Assembly: GCA_902801325.1 (NCBI GenBank)
Contig: CADCHQ010000010.1
Location: forward strand, 62,001-126,000
Direction of reading: 5' to 3'
From: an uncultured Bacteroidales bacterium
GTDB lineage: Bacteria; Bacteroidota; Bacteroidia; Bacteroidales; Bacteroidaceae
DNA: 64,000 nt
Below the pieces are notes generated by a model that had not been told where the DNA came from, made no database searches, and saw only the letters and a program-made list of their open reading frames with translations. Position 1 is the stretch's first letter. Each line of letters begins with the position of its first letter. Made by a program: the position numbers and the translations under genes. Positions 54,791-63,819 of the stretch are shown here, piece by piece.

Positions 54791-55053
54791 GAATCAAAGA
54801 GGGATTTGAATTGCGCGATATCTGTGGCGAAAGTGTGATTGTGGCCACAGGACGCAAGAATATTGATTTCAGTAAGGTCATCAGTCTGAACGAGAGTGCT
54901 GCACTGGTGTGGCGTGGCATGATAGACCGTGACTTCGAGGTGGAAGACATGGTAAAGGTGCTCCTGGACAACTATGAGGTTAGTGCCGAACGTGCCACCG
55001 ACGATGCACAGGCTCTGGCCAAGCAATGGCAGGAGATAGGGCTTGTCGATTAA
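54787..55053 (+). CDS. PqqD-family peptide chaperone (RiPP recognition element)
   Basis: The 88-residue protein has the winged-helix PqqD layout: short beta strands, LNESAALVWRGMIDRD, then a VEDMVKVLLDNYEV helix and a final AQALAKQWQEIGLVD helix. PqqD domains bind the leader of ribosomal peptides and hand it to modifying enzymes. Together with the kinase-like and peptidase-like genes upstream it makes a compact module, but no maturase such as a radical SAM enzyme is adjacent. Confidence 0.82.
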   Translation: MRIKEGFELRDICGESVIVATGRKNIDFSKVISLNESAALVWRGMIDRDFEVEDMVKVLLDNYEVSAERATDDAQALAKQWQEIGLVD

Positions 55054-55056
55054 GTC

Positions 55057-55149
55057 CTAAGGCCTTCGGAGATAAGGCCTGATGTCCTCTGGAATAAGTT
55101 CTGAAGTCTTTTCGGTTCAGGCTTAGGTCTTCTAGAGCCAAGGCTTAAG
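55057..55149. repeat. 22-bp-period word array (five units)
   Basis: CTAAGG, CTGATG, CTGAAG, CTTAGG and CTTAAG start at 55057, 55079, 55101, 55122 and 55144, spacing 22, 22, 21 and 22. The array fills the gap between the convergent PqqD and DUF5103 genes. Confidence 0.72.
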
Positions 55150-55161
55150 CCATAGGCGACA

Positions 55162-56397
55162 CTACTGTCGCGTTTTCATCACACGATAGCCCACGAGCTT
55201 GTCGTAACGTCCACCTTGCGGGCGATGGTAAACGAGTACGATGTATTCGTTTTCCGTTTCAAAGAAATTGCCATCGGGCGACCCCCCATCCTTTTGCAGG
55301 TACATATAGTTGTAATAGCCCTGTTTCAAGTAAACGGCGGCTTCGTATCGGTGTGCCGTTTCGTCCCATTCCATGCGACACTTGGGGTCGAAGGGACCAT
55401 TGCACCATTGTCCATAGACATAGATGTCGCCTCCCGTTAGCGGTTGGTTGGTCTCGAGGATGAAGTGTACCCACAGGTATTCACTCTCGGTCTCGTCTGT
55501 CTCGTCGTCATCATCGTCCCTCATGACGAAGGCGCCGTTCTGGTCTTCATCGTAACTGTAATTCCGTGCAGGTCGATCGGCATAGAGCGTGGCATGGTGA
55601 TAGGGTTCGTACCAACGGATGTTGTCGACATTCAAACCAGGCTTCTCCACGTCGAGTATCTCGAACTTATGGAACTCGTTGCCGGCAGGGAAGATGAGGT
55701 CGCGCTGGTGGGTAAACTCTATTCCCCCTGACTTTATGATGTTAGGTTTCAGGTCCACCACCTTGTTGTCTTGCCTACGATTCTGCATGACCACGGTATG
55801 GATTTCGCGCAAGGGGTCGATGATGCGATTTGCACCATAATTGATGCTGTAGGTGACTTGCTGATGGCGTTGGCTGAAGTCGATGTCAGTGTTTCCGCTT
55901 ATCGATGCCATGATGCTCATCGTGGGTTCGGCGATGCAGAACTCGGCTTGCAAGAGAGGCGTCTCGCGATCGTCGTCGTCATAGATCAGCACGCGATAGT
56001 TGCCCGACAAACGCAGACGTGTCTCACTGTTGGGAAGGGTCAGACGATAGTGTGTGTAGAGTTGAGTAGTGTTGAACGAGTTCTCGTAGTCCTCGATGGG
56101 CTGGTCGTTGAAGCCTGTGAGGAAATCGCTCTCAAAGATGCCTTCCGTCACCGTCCAATCGGCATTGCAATGCTCTACATGGTAGATGTATCGATGATAG
56201 TTGTGACTCAGTTCGTCGAACTCGATGGACAAGGTTTGCCTCTTTCCTAATTCCAGGATTGGTGGCACCAGGGCATTGCCGTCGACCGACAATTGCAGGG
56301 AACGGATGTCATCACTAAACGCGCGACTCTGCTGGGCAAAGGCGCAATGCAACATGGTGCATTCAACAATGACGAAGAACAGAAGCAGGCGTTTCAT
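55162..56397 (-). CDS. DUF5103 / type IX secretion plug-type protein
   Basis: The 411-residue protein has a signal peptide (to CAFAQ, residue 22). The body matches DUF5103: SLQLSVDGNALVPPILELGKRQTLSIEFDELSHNYHRYIYHVEHCNADWTVTEGIFESDFLTGFNDQPIEDYENSFNTTQLYTHY, with beta-rich sequence behind. Members include the plug subunit that seals the SprA channel of the T9SS. The three proteins here with T9SS-like tails fit a working T9SS. It overlaps no gene; the DUF1460 gene lies upstream in the same direction with a 4-bp overlap. Confidence 0.78.
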   Translation of the reverse strand: MKRLLLFFVIVECTMLHCAFAQQSRAFSDDIRSLQLSVDGNALVPPILELGKRQTLSIEFDELSHNYHRYIYHVEHCNADWTVTEGIFESDFLTGFNDQPIEDYENSFNTTQLYTHYRLTLPNSETRLRLSGNYRVLIYDDDDRETPLLQAEFCIAEPTMSIMASISGNTDIDFSQRHQQVTYSINYGANRIIDPLREIHTVVMQNRRQDNKVVDLKPNIIKSGGIEFTHQRDLIFPAGNEFHKFEILDVEKPGLNVDNIRWYEPYHHATLYADRPARNYSYDEDQNGAFVMRDDDDDETDETESEYLWVHFILETNQPLTGGDIYVYGQWCNGPFDPKCRMEWDETAHRYEAAVYLKQGYYNYMYLQKDGGSPDGNFFETENEYIVLVYHRPQGGRYDKLVGYRVMKTRQ

Positions 56398-57233
56398 GGT
56401 ATTACCTCTATAACTCTAATTCCTAATTGGCTGGGGTGCTTGCCCATGTATTCGAAGAGTGTCATAGGTTCGGACACCACTTTCTTATGTATTTGGCTCG
56501 CATTCAGCAGGTGGAGTTTGCCGTCCTTTCCCCACAGGGCAAAGCCGATGTGGGAGGTGTCGAGTCCTTGTTTGCGTGTGACGATGGCTAGGATATCACC
56601 GTCCTTGATAAGTCCCAACGGTGTTTGTCTGCCCTTGTTCAGGTTGACACGTGGGATATAGCGCACTTGTTTGCCCGATGTCTCCTGCTCGAAACGTCGA
56701 ATCTGTTCTTGGGCAGGTTTGTCATCGCGAAGCATGGGGTAGAGGTCGGGGTGCTGGCTCATGTAATTGATGCTGACGGTTTGCCTCTGGCTGATGGCAG
56801 TTGGCAACGTCCTTTCCTTGACGAGTCCTTGCTTCTCGTTACTCTCTATCCATTGGGTGAAATAGTGATTGCGCGAGGGATAGCCATCGAGGACACCATT
56901 GCGATAACGTATGCGTGTGAGATTCCGACAATAGTCGGCATAGCGCGTACTGCCTTGCTTCTGTGTCATGGCCAAAGCGATGGCCGTCTCCACAAAGGTC
57001 GTGCAATCAAGTTGTCGCAGGTTGACGACGAGTTGCTCAGTAGGGTTCACTTCCAGGGTCTGTCCCACATAAGGTGTGCCGATGAGTTGTCTAGCATACC
57101 AGAGGTGGAGTGGGGTGCTGGCTTGGGTGACTCCCTTTTTTAGGAGTGCCTCCACCCTTGCACTATCCGATTGGGATAGGGCGGGAAGGCTTTGTACAAG
57201 CAATAGAAGCAGGGCGAGCAAGTGTGTTCTCAT
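56394..57233 (-). CDS. DUF1460 N-acetylmuramoyl-alanine amidase-like protein
   Basis: The 279-residue protein has a signal peptide (to LPALSQ). The papain-like NlpC/P60-related fold is marked by QLDCTTFVETAIALA (Cys near residue 76) and LDTSHIGFAL (His near 228). DUF1460 enzymes cleave peptidoglycan stem peptides. It overlaps mtgA upstream and DUF5103 downstream by 4 bp each, giving a compact cell-wall operon. Confidence 0.85.
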   Translation of the reverse strand: MRTHLLALLLLLVQSLPALSQSDSARVEALLKKGVTQASTPLHLWYARQLIGTPYVGQTLEVNPTEQLVVNLRQLDCTTFVETAIALAMTQKQGSTRYADYCRNLTRIRYRNGVLDGYPSRNHYFTQWIESNEKQGLVKERTLPTAISQRQTVSINYMSQHPDLYPMLRDDKPAQEQIRRFEQETSGKQVRYIPRVNLNKGRQTPLGLIKDGDILAIVTRKQGLDTSHIGFALWGKDGKLHLLNASQIHKKVVSEPMTLFEYMGKHPSQLGIRVIEVIP

Positions 57234-57916
57234 TTCTTAATACTATCGATATAGCGCATTTGTTTCAATATCCAAGTTTGCCGGCGAAGCATATAGCTCG
57301 AGGGATTCTTCGAACTATAGCGAAGGGGATTGGGAAGCGTGGCGGCAATGAGTGCGCAGTTGGCACGCGACAAGTCTTTTGCCGAATAACCGAAGTGGAG
57401 TTGTGCCACGGCCTCGGCACCATAAATGCCATCGCCCATCTCTATGGAATTGAGATAAACCTCCATGATACGTTCTTTTCCCCAAATCAACTCGATGAGT
57501 GCCGTGAAGTAAACCTCAAGCCCCTTCCTGAACCATGAGGCACTAGGCCAGAGGAAAACATTCTTTGCCGTCTGCTGGCTGATGGTGGAAGCCCCACGAT
57601 TTCGCTTACCACTTTGTCTTTCCTTGATGGCCTTGCCAATCTCGCCAAAGTCGAATCCCCGATGTTCCAGGAATCGTTGGTCTTCACTCGCCATTACGGC
57701 AATGGGCAAGTTGGGCGATATCTCCTCGATGGGAACCCAATGGTGGCGCATGCGAACCTTTTCGCCATGCTTCATCTGCTGGGCACAACGGATGAACATC
57801 AGTGGCGTGAAATAGACGGGACACCAACGAAGGAGAACAACCAAAAGGATTGTACCCCCGAAGAACAGGAGCACAATCCTTTTAATGAATTTCCTGATTT
57901 TACGAATAATTGTCAA
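57230..57916 (-). CDS. mtgA: Monofunctional peptidoglycan glycosyltransferase
   Basis: The 228-residue protein has one N-terminal TM (IVLLFFGGTILLVVLLRW) and the GT51 motifs in order: ASEDQRFLEHRGFD with catalytic Glu, RGASTISQQTAKN, FRKGLE, KERIMEVYLNSIEMG. It polymerises lipid II into glycan chains without a transpeptidase domain. It starts the minus-strand operon with the DUF1460 and DUF5103 genes. Confidence 0.92.
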   Translation of the reverse strand: MTIIRKIRKFIKRIVLLFFGGTILLVVLLRWCPVYFTPLMFIRCAQQMKHGEKVRMRHHWVPIEEISPNLPIAVMASEDQRFLEHRGFDFGEIGKAIKERQSGKRNRGASTISQQTAKNVFLWPSASWFRKGLEVYFTALIELIWGKERIMEVYLNSIEMGDGIYGAEAVAQLHFGYSAKDLSRANCALIAATLPNPLRYSSKNPSSYMLRRQTWILKQMRYIDSIKK

Positions 57917-57945
57917 TTATCTATCAATTATCCTTTATCGGAAAA

Positions 57946-58662
57946 TTACTGCAGAGTACCTGCCTCAGCAGCCTTGATCATAGCATCGCTGGCGTAGAGG
58001 TAAACCTCTACACGACGGCTAGCGTTACGATCTTCCTTGCCGTTGGCATCGTAAATCAGGTAGTTGGGATCTTCACCATAACCGGTGGTGCCCTTAATCT
58101 GACGGCTTGATACACCGCAGTTGCCAGTCAGGAAGTTCTGAACTGAAGCGGCACGGCTCTGGCTCAGGGTCAGGTTGGTCTGGTCGCTACCATCAGAGCT
58201 TGCGAAACCACAGATGGATACGTCACAATCCGTGTAAACGTTCAGCACGTTGGTGGCAAACTTTCTCAGTGAAGCCTGAGCGGCAGGAGTCAGGGTAGAC
58301 TTACCAACAGCAAACAGAATGCCATTGTCGAAGGTAACCTTCACAGCGTCGAGACCGTTAGAGTCCTTAGTCTTCTCAACCTGAGCGGCTTCCAATGCAC
58401 GAGCAGCTTCTGCAGCCTTGTCCATCTTGCGACCAATCAGTGTACCAGCAGTTGCACCAACGGCTGTACCTGCGGCACTACCAATGATGGTACCCAACTT
58501 GGTGTTACCAGTGAGGTGGCCAATGAGTGCACCAATACCTGTGCCTGCAGCACCACCAGCAGCTGTACCGATGAGGGCACCCTTACCTGTGTTGCTCATG
58601 TTGCAACCTGAAATCACGAGAGCGGCACACAATATGCCTGCCCAAACCTTTAATGCTTTCAT
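57946..58662 (-). CDS. OmpA-family lipoprotein with glycine-zipper
   Basis: The 238-residue protein has a lipobox VISGC (Cys near 20). A glycine-zipper segment (GKGALIGTAAGGAAGTGIGALIG, repeated to about residue 80) precedes a C-terminal OmpA domain (FAVGKSTLTPAAQASL, CGFASSDGSDQTNLTLSQSRAASV, NRRVEVYL-like NASRRVEVYL). It anchors peptidoglycan to the outer membrane, as in the YiaD-type family. It lies 29 bp upstream of mtgA in the same direction. Confidence 0.9.
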   Translation of the reverse strand: MKALKVWAGILCAALVISGCNMSNTGKGALIGTAAGGAAGTGIGALIGHLTGNTKLGTIIGSAAGTAVGATAGTLIGRKMDKAAEAARALEAAQVEKTKDSNGLDAVKVTFDNGILFAVGKSTLTPAAQASLRKFATNVLNVYTDCDVSICGFASSDGSDQTNLTLSQSRAASVQNFLTGNCGVSSRQIKGTTGYGEDPNYLIYDANGKEDRNASRRVEVYLYASDAMIKAAEAGTLQ

Positions 58663-58754
58663 AATCAGTATTTTTTTTAGTTAATAATAATAGATGTCAG
58701 TGCAAAGATAAGAATTAATTGTGAATTGTGAATTGAGAATTGTGAAATATTTCG

Positions 58755-58762
58755 TACCTTTG
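58755..58762 (+). promoter_or_regulatory. proS promoter -7 box
   Basis: TACCTTTG, 31 bp before the proS ATG; it follows AATTGTGAATT words (58713-58747). Confidence 0.65.
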
Positions 58763-58793
58763 CACACAAATAATTGAAAAAAGCATTAGTTTT

Positions 58794-60275
58794 ATGGCAA
58801 AAGAGCTGGATTTTCTAACGAAAAGGAGCGAAGATTATTCGCGTTGGTATAATGAACTTGTTGTAAAGGCAGACCTTGCCGAGCAAAGCGATGTACGTGG
58901 TTGCATGGTAATCAAACCCTATGGTTATGCTATTTGGGAACGCATGCAACGTTTGCTCGACGATCGTTTTAAGGCCACTGGCGTACAGAACGCCTATTTC
59001 CCCCTCCTGATTCCAAAGTCATTCCTTAGTCGTGAGGCAGAACACGTGGAAGGCTTTGCCAAGGAATGTGCTGTGGTAACCCACTATCGCCTGAAGACAA
59101 ACGAGACACACGATGGCGTTGTGGTTGACCCTGCAGCTAAGCTCGAGGAAGAACTCATTATCCGTCCGACTTCCGAAACCATTATCTGGAACACCTATAA
59201 GAATTGGATACATTCGTATCGCGACCTTCCTTTGCTCATCAACCAATGGTGTAATGTTATGCGTTGGGAGATGCGTACGCGTTTGTTCCTGCGTACAAGT
59301 GAGTTCTTGTGGCAGGAAGGCCATACGGCCCACGCCACTCGTGAGGAGGCAGAAGATCGTGCAAAGTTGATGCTGAAGGTGTATGCCGACTTTGCAGAAG
59401 AGATGATGGCTGTGCCTGTCATTCAGGGCGTGAAGAGTGAAACAGAGCGCTTTGCCGGCGCACTTGACACCTACACCATCGAGGCTATGATGCAGGACGG
59501 CAAGGCATTGCAGTCAGGCACGAGTCACTTCCTTGGCCAGAACTTTGGTAAGGCATTCAACGTTACCTTCACCGATGAACAGAACCAGCCTCAGTTTGCT
59601 TGGGCCACTTCATGGGGCGTTTCTACCCGTCTCATGGGTGCACTCATCATGACTCACTCCGACGACAACGGACTTGTCCTGCCTCCGCGTCTTGCACCAA
59701 TCCAGGTTGTCATCGTTCCTATTTATAAGAATGACGAACAACTCCAGAAGGTGGACGAGGCCGTGAACCCCATCGTGGAAGAGTTGAGGAAGTTGGGCAT
59801 TAGCGTCAAGTATGACAATGCCGACAACCGTCGTCCCGGCTTTAAGTTTGCCGATTACGAGTTGAAGGGTGTTCCCGTTCGCCTTGTCCTTGGAGCTCGT
59901 GACCTTGAGAACGGAACTGTCGAGGTTATGCGTCGCGACACGTTGGAGAAGGAGACCCATCCTCTGGAAGGTATCGTTCAGTATGTACAGACCTTGCTCG
60001 ACGACATTCAGAAGAACATCTTCGAGAAAGCACGTACGTATCGTGATAGCCGCATCTATGAGTGCGACGATTATGAAGAATTCAAGGCTCGCGTCAAGGA
60101 CGGAGGCTTCTTCCTCTGCCATTGGGATGGCACAGCCGAGACGGAGGCTAAGATTAAGGAAGACACGCAGGCGACTATCCGTTGCATTCCCTATGGTTTC
60201 GAACAGACACCTGGTGTGGACATGGTTAGCGGTAAGCCTGCTGTTGCCCGAGTGCTGATAGCCCGATCCTATTGA
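58794..60275 (+). CDS. proS: Prolyl-tRNA synthetase (archaeal/eukaryotic type)
   Basis: The 493-residue enzyme has class II motifs: motif 1 near [14 protein letters not shown], motif 2 in [30 protein letters not shown] and motif 3 in [23 protein letters not shown]. An anticodon-binding domain and the extra C-terminal domain with GGFFLCHW and IRCIPYG follow. There is no insertion editing domain, which fits the short ProS type common in Bacteroidota. It charges tRNA-Pro. Confidence 0.96.
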   Translation: MAKELDFLTKRSEDYSRWYNELVVKADLAEQSDVRGCMVIKPYGYAIWERMQRLLDDRFKATGVQNAYFPLLIPKSFLSREAEHVEGFAKECAVVTHYRLKTNETHDGVVVDPAAKLEEELIIRPTSETIIWNTYKNWIHSYRDLPLLINQWCNVMRWEMRTRLFLRTSEFLWQEGHTAHATREEAEDRAKLMLKVYADFAEEMMAVPVIQGVKSETERFAGALDTYTIEAMMQDGKALQSGTSHFLGQNFGKAFNVTFTDEQNQPQFAWATSWGVSTRLMGALIMTHSDDNGLVLPPRLAPIQVVIVPIYKNDEQLQKVDEAVNPIVEELRKLGISVKYDNADNRRPGFKFADYELKGVPVRLVLGARDLENGTVEVMRRDTLEKETHPLEGIVQYVQTLLDDIQKNIFEKARTYRDSRIYECDDYEEFKARVKDGGFFLCHWDGTAETEAKIKEDTQATIRCIPYGFEQTPGVDMVSGKPAVARVLIARSY

Positions 60276-60277
60276 TT

Positions 60278-61534
60278 ATGAGAAATTCTCCCTGGCAATG
60301 GATTCCTAGTCTTTTTGCTGCAGAGGGAATACCTGCGGCCATTGTCACCTATGTGGCCGTGCTCATGTTTCTTCAGATTGATGTTAAGCCTGCAATGGCC
60401 ACGTGCTATTGTGGGCTTCTCTTTTTGCCTTGGGTGCTCAAGTCTTTCCTGCGTTCCGATGTACGCCGACTCGGACTATTCCGTAGGCAATTGCAATGGC
60501 TCGAACTGGCGATGGTGGCGGTGCTAATGCTTTTGGCTTTTGTTTTCCCACGTTACACCCATCGGAGTCTGTGGCTTTTCATAGGTCTTTTTACGCTTTC
60601 ATTCCTTACTGCATGGCACGAACTTGCGGCTCGCATGTACTACGAACGCATGTTGCGTCCTCATGCCCAACGCCTATTTAATGGGCCGAAGATAATCGCC
60701 ACCCAGTCGGCAGTTGTTCTCACTTATGGCTTGTTAATCATGTTCGTTGGTGCCCTGCAGGTCATCTATCGGCGCATTCCTCGTTCGTGGACGGAGGGTT
60801 GTTACTTGGTTGCAGGCATCATGCTTCTCTTGGCCTTTCGACATTTGTTTGTCCTGCGTCGAACGATGGTGAACGACGACCGTAGGCGAGGTTCGGCAAT
60901 AGAGGCCGTTCGTGATGAGATTCGCGTGATTGACCGCATTCGCCAAAAGCCTCATTGGTTCATGGTTTGCTTCTCCCTTGCCATGTTGCTCCTGCCTCAG
61001 AGCCTCATGTTCTACAGTCGTGTGCTCTTCCTCATGGCCCCCACTACGGAGGAAGGACTCGGGTGCACACTTATCGACGTAGGATTTGCTCAGGGCACGG
61101 TTGGCGTGATTGCTTTCTCTGCAGGCTTGCTATTGGGACGTCAGTTGCTTCGCTGGGTCGATGTCACTCATGTCTTTTGGCTTTTAGCCGTTTCGCTTGG
61201 CCTTTCTCCTTTGGCCTATCTCCTTATGTCGTGGGAACCCCCTTCTTCGCTTCTCATACTTTGCGTGGCCACATTCCAAGCCCAGTTCTTCTTCGGCTTT
61301 GGCCTCAACCTTACCCACCCGTTTGTTCATTACATCAGTGGGGAACGCTATCGCAATACCATCAACCATCTCTACATCCCACTCATCTCCTTTACCATGC
61401 TTCCAGCGATGGCCATATCGGGATGGTTGGTCATGAAACTTGGTTTCCGCACTTTCTTCCTTTTCGACGTGCTGATGGCACCTCTTGCATGGCTCGTTGT
61501 ACGCTTGTCGAGATGCCGTTTTGTGCTGTCTTGA
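60278..61534 (+). CDS. AmpG-like MFS transporter
   Basis: The 418-residue protein begins NSPWQWIPSLFAAEGIPAAIVTYVAVLMF and has about 12 TM helices, matching Bacteroidota MFS proteins related to AmpG muropeptide permeases. Substrate is not clear. I use the ATG at 60278, 2 bp after the proS stop; a TTG at 60272 overlapping that stop is also in frame. It is co-directional with proS, so shared transcription is likely. Confidence 0.82.
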   Translation: MRNSPWQWIPSLFAAEGIPAAIVTYVAVLMFLQIDVKPAMATCYCGLLFLPWVLKSFLRSDVRRLGLFRRQLQWLELAMVAVLMLLAFVFPRYTHRSLWLFIGLFTLSFLTAWHELAARMYYERMLRPHAQRLFNGPKIIATQSAVVLTYGLLIMFVGALQVIYRRIPRSWTEGCYLVAGIMLLLAFRHLFVLRRTMVNDDRRRGSAIEAVRDEIRVIDRIRQKPHWFMVCFSLAMLLLPQSLMFYSRVLFLMAPTTEEGLGCTLIDVGFAQGTVGVIAFSAGLLLGRQLLRWVDVTHVFWLLAVSLGLSPLAYLLMSWEPPSSLLILCVATFQAQFFFGFGLNLTHPFVHYISGERYRNTINHLYIPLISFTMLPAMAISGWLVMKLGFRTFFLFDVLMAPLAWLVVRLSRCRFVLS

Positions 61535-61577
61535 TGAAATTTGTCCTCATTATCTTTTCCTATTCCATTTTTATTTA

Positions 61578-61585
61578 TAACTTTG
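61578..61585 (+). promoter_or_regulatory. -7 box of the DUF4859-like gene
   Basis: TAACTTTG about 70 bp upstream of the ATG at 61656; the -33 element is weak. Confidence 0.5.
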
Positions 61586-61655
61586 TGAGGATATTTACTT
61601 AAAAATACGAAAACGACTAACCAATTAATTATTAACTTCAATCTATTATTATGGT

Positions 61656-63677
61656 ATGAAAACTACACTGTTTAAGTCATTTATGACTCTGGTGGCTTGT
61701 CTTTTTGTGTCGACCGCGTGGGCGCAATCAGAAGGAGACGAAGTCACTTACGACATTCCCACACCTGCAACTATCGTTGAGAAGGATTTGAATGTGGTGG
61801 GAACTAGCGAAGTGCTTGTTGAGCAATATGCTCGTGCAGATTACACTGCTGATGCTCTTGAACTCGACATCAACGAGGTTATGACCAAGTTAGGCATTGC
61901 AAGTCTTGAGGAGTTTGCCGCCATTCTTCCTGATATCCTCTATTGCACCGAGTACTTCATGGGTGATGAGGCATATCCTGGTGGTCCTAAGCTCGACACG
62001 CTCTCCAACTATTTTACGGCCAATGCTCCTGGTTTCTGGATGCGTCCCGTACTTGACGAGGATGAGAATGAAACGGGCGAACTAGCATCTGCCCCTTATG
62101 GCACCACCGATAAGTTCTATGCCGAAGCTTTTGCCATCAATGCAGAGACGGGTATTCTCACCTTCAATGTTGGTCAGTATCCCGGTCAGTTGCTAGGTGG
62201 TGAAAATTACTTTGCCAACATGTACATCATCTATGGCGACAAGGCTTGGCGTCTGCACTTCACCTTCAACGTAGTGAAGATTGAGGCTGGTTCACTGGCC
62301 GACTACAATAAGGTAGGTGAAGAGACAAAGACTGTCGAGCAAGAGCCGACAACCAACTATATGGCCACAGGTGTACCCGTTGATATTGCAGCAATTGCAG
62401 CAGAACTGGGTTGTGAGGTGTCCGATGTTAAGTTGTTTGCCCTCGTTGAATCGGGTGAATTTGCAACGAAGACTACGGCTAACAATGGTGGTTATTGGTT
62501 TAATGCCGATGGTAAAGTTGTGGAATGGGGACAGGGAAGCGTCATATTCATTGAGCCTGCTGTGGCAAACGACTTCTCCTTGTTCAATGTGGGGCAGTAT
62601 CCCAGTGCATTAGGTGCAGGTGACTCGTCTTCTGCAACCCTTTATTTCATAGGAGGCGAGAACTACTATGCCCTGACCATCACCATGCAGGTAATAAATC
62701 CGCAACCCATCGATACTGAGTTCAAAATCGTAGACGAACGTGGCCTTGTGGCTTTGACTCTGGCTCGTGGTAGCGGTGATTACACGTGCGACCAGTATCC
62801 TCAGATACCTCTTACTACGCTAGAGGAGATTCTAGGCACCACAAGTCCCAAACTCTATGGTTTGGCCACCGACGAGAATGCTGAGGCAACAGGTAGTCCA
62901 TACTCTGATAAGTATAGTTGCGATCCTTCTCCTGGCTTCTGGCTTAATGCCGAAGGACGTGTTTCCACTTGGGGAGACTCCAATGCTCGCGTCGGCATTA
63001 GTTTTAGACCTAGTGGAAGTTTTGAGGTTTACCAATACCCAGATCGTAATAAAGTAGGTGATGTGTTTACTACTCAACTATTCCTAGCCAATACCACAAC
63101 TAACGAAATGATGAAGATTAACTTCACCGTTAAGTTCGTATCCGAAATCGAGGAAGTGGAGGTTGTTGGTTCTCAGGATGTAGTTATCCCCGTTGGAGCA
63201 GATAACGTTGAAGTTGTCTTCGACCTTGCTCCTGCCGCAGAGAAGTTAGGCGTTACTGTTGAAGAACTGCTCGACGAGGAGAATGCTTGCTTGCGTGGTT
63301 TCACGAAGGCTGGTGTTTACGGCGAGGCTCAGCCTGCTTCCACAGGTCTTGGCTTTGACATCGATGGTGGCTTCAATCCCTATGGTAGCATCTACTTCAT
63401 CATCGAACTCGATGCCATTCGCAATGAGATTCTGATGACCACAGTTAGTGACGTAGAAATCCCGGAAGACTTCAATGTGCCTGCACAATTCTGCATTCAG
63501 GTTGAAGGTAAGCAGTACGTTTACAATGCTCACCTTGTTTCCGAAAGCGTTTACGTAGGCATTGATGAGGTGAAGAGGGCAAAGGCCGACAACAGTGTCT
63601 TCGACCTCAGTGGTCGCCGTGTAGAGAAGGCCACACGTGGTGTCTACATCCAGAACGGCAAGAAGGTGATTAAGTAA
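61656..63677 (+). CDS. Secreted protein with four DUF4859-like repeats and T9SS-like tail
   Basis: The 673-residue protein has a signal peptide (to TAWAQ, residue 23). Four related beta domains follow; their marker strand is PGFWMRP (about 126), GYWFNADGKVVEWG (about 278), PGFWLNAEGRVSTWG (about 425) and GLGFDIDGGFNPYG (about 563), spaced 138-152 residues. Each also has an FxxxQYP segment. DUF4859 occurs in glycan-active surface proteins. The C-terminus (FDLSGRRV, then GVYIQNGKKVIK) is the short type IX-like tail. No catalytic motif is seen, so binding is more likely than hydrolysis. Confidence 0.75.
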   Translation: MKTTLFKSFMTLVACLFVSTAWAQSEGDEVTYDIPTPATIVEKDLNVVGTSEVLVEQYARADYTADALELDINEVMTKLGIASLEEFAAILPDILYCTEYFMGDEAYPGGPKLDTLSNYFTANAPGFWMRPVLDEDENETGELASAPYGTTDKFYAEAFAINAETGILTFNVGQYPGQLLGGENYFANMYIIYGDKAWRLHFTFNVVKIEAGSLADYNKVGEETKTVEQEPTTNYMATGVPVDIAAIAAELGCEVSDVKLFALVESGEFATKTTANNGGYWFNADGKVVEWGQGSVIFIEPAVANDFSLFNVGQYPSALGAGDSSSATLYFIGGENYYALTITMQVINPQPIDTEFKIVDERGLVALTLARGSGDYTCDQYPQIPLTTLEEILGTTSPKLYGLATDENAEATGSPYSDKYSCDPSPGFWLNAEGRVSTWGDSNARVGISFRPSGSFEVYQYPDRNKVGDVFTTQLFLANTTTNEMMKINFTVKFVSEIEEVEVVGSQDVVIPVGADNVEVVFDLAPAAEKLGVTVEELLDEENACLRGFTKAGVYGEAQPASTGLGFDIDGGFNPYGSIYFIIELDAIRNEILMTTVSDVEIPEDFNVPAQFCIQVEGKQYVYNAHLVSESVYVGIDEVKRAKADNSVFDLSGRRVEKATRGVYIQNGKKVIK

Positions 63678-63705
63678 TCATCGGGATTTATCCCATTCTC
63701 TCATA

Positions 63706-63739
63706 AGCGTCCTGTCTCTATCGGCAGGGCGCTTTTTTT
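63706..63739 (+). terminator. Intrinsic terminator after the DUF4859-like gene
   Basis: AAGCGTCCTGTC pairs with GGCAGGGCGCTT (12 pairs, including two G-T) and is followed by a T-run. Confidence 0.85.
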
Positions 63740-63819
63740 ATGTGCCGTTGGCAATGGGGCGTTTAATGAAGTTTCTATGTGCAAGGCCTTTCTTACTTTC
63801 ATTCGTCCCAAAGCATGCT

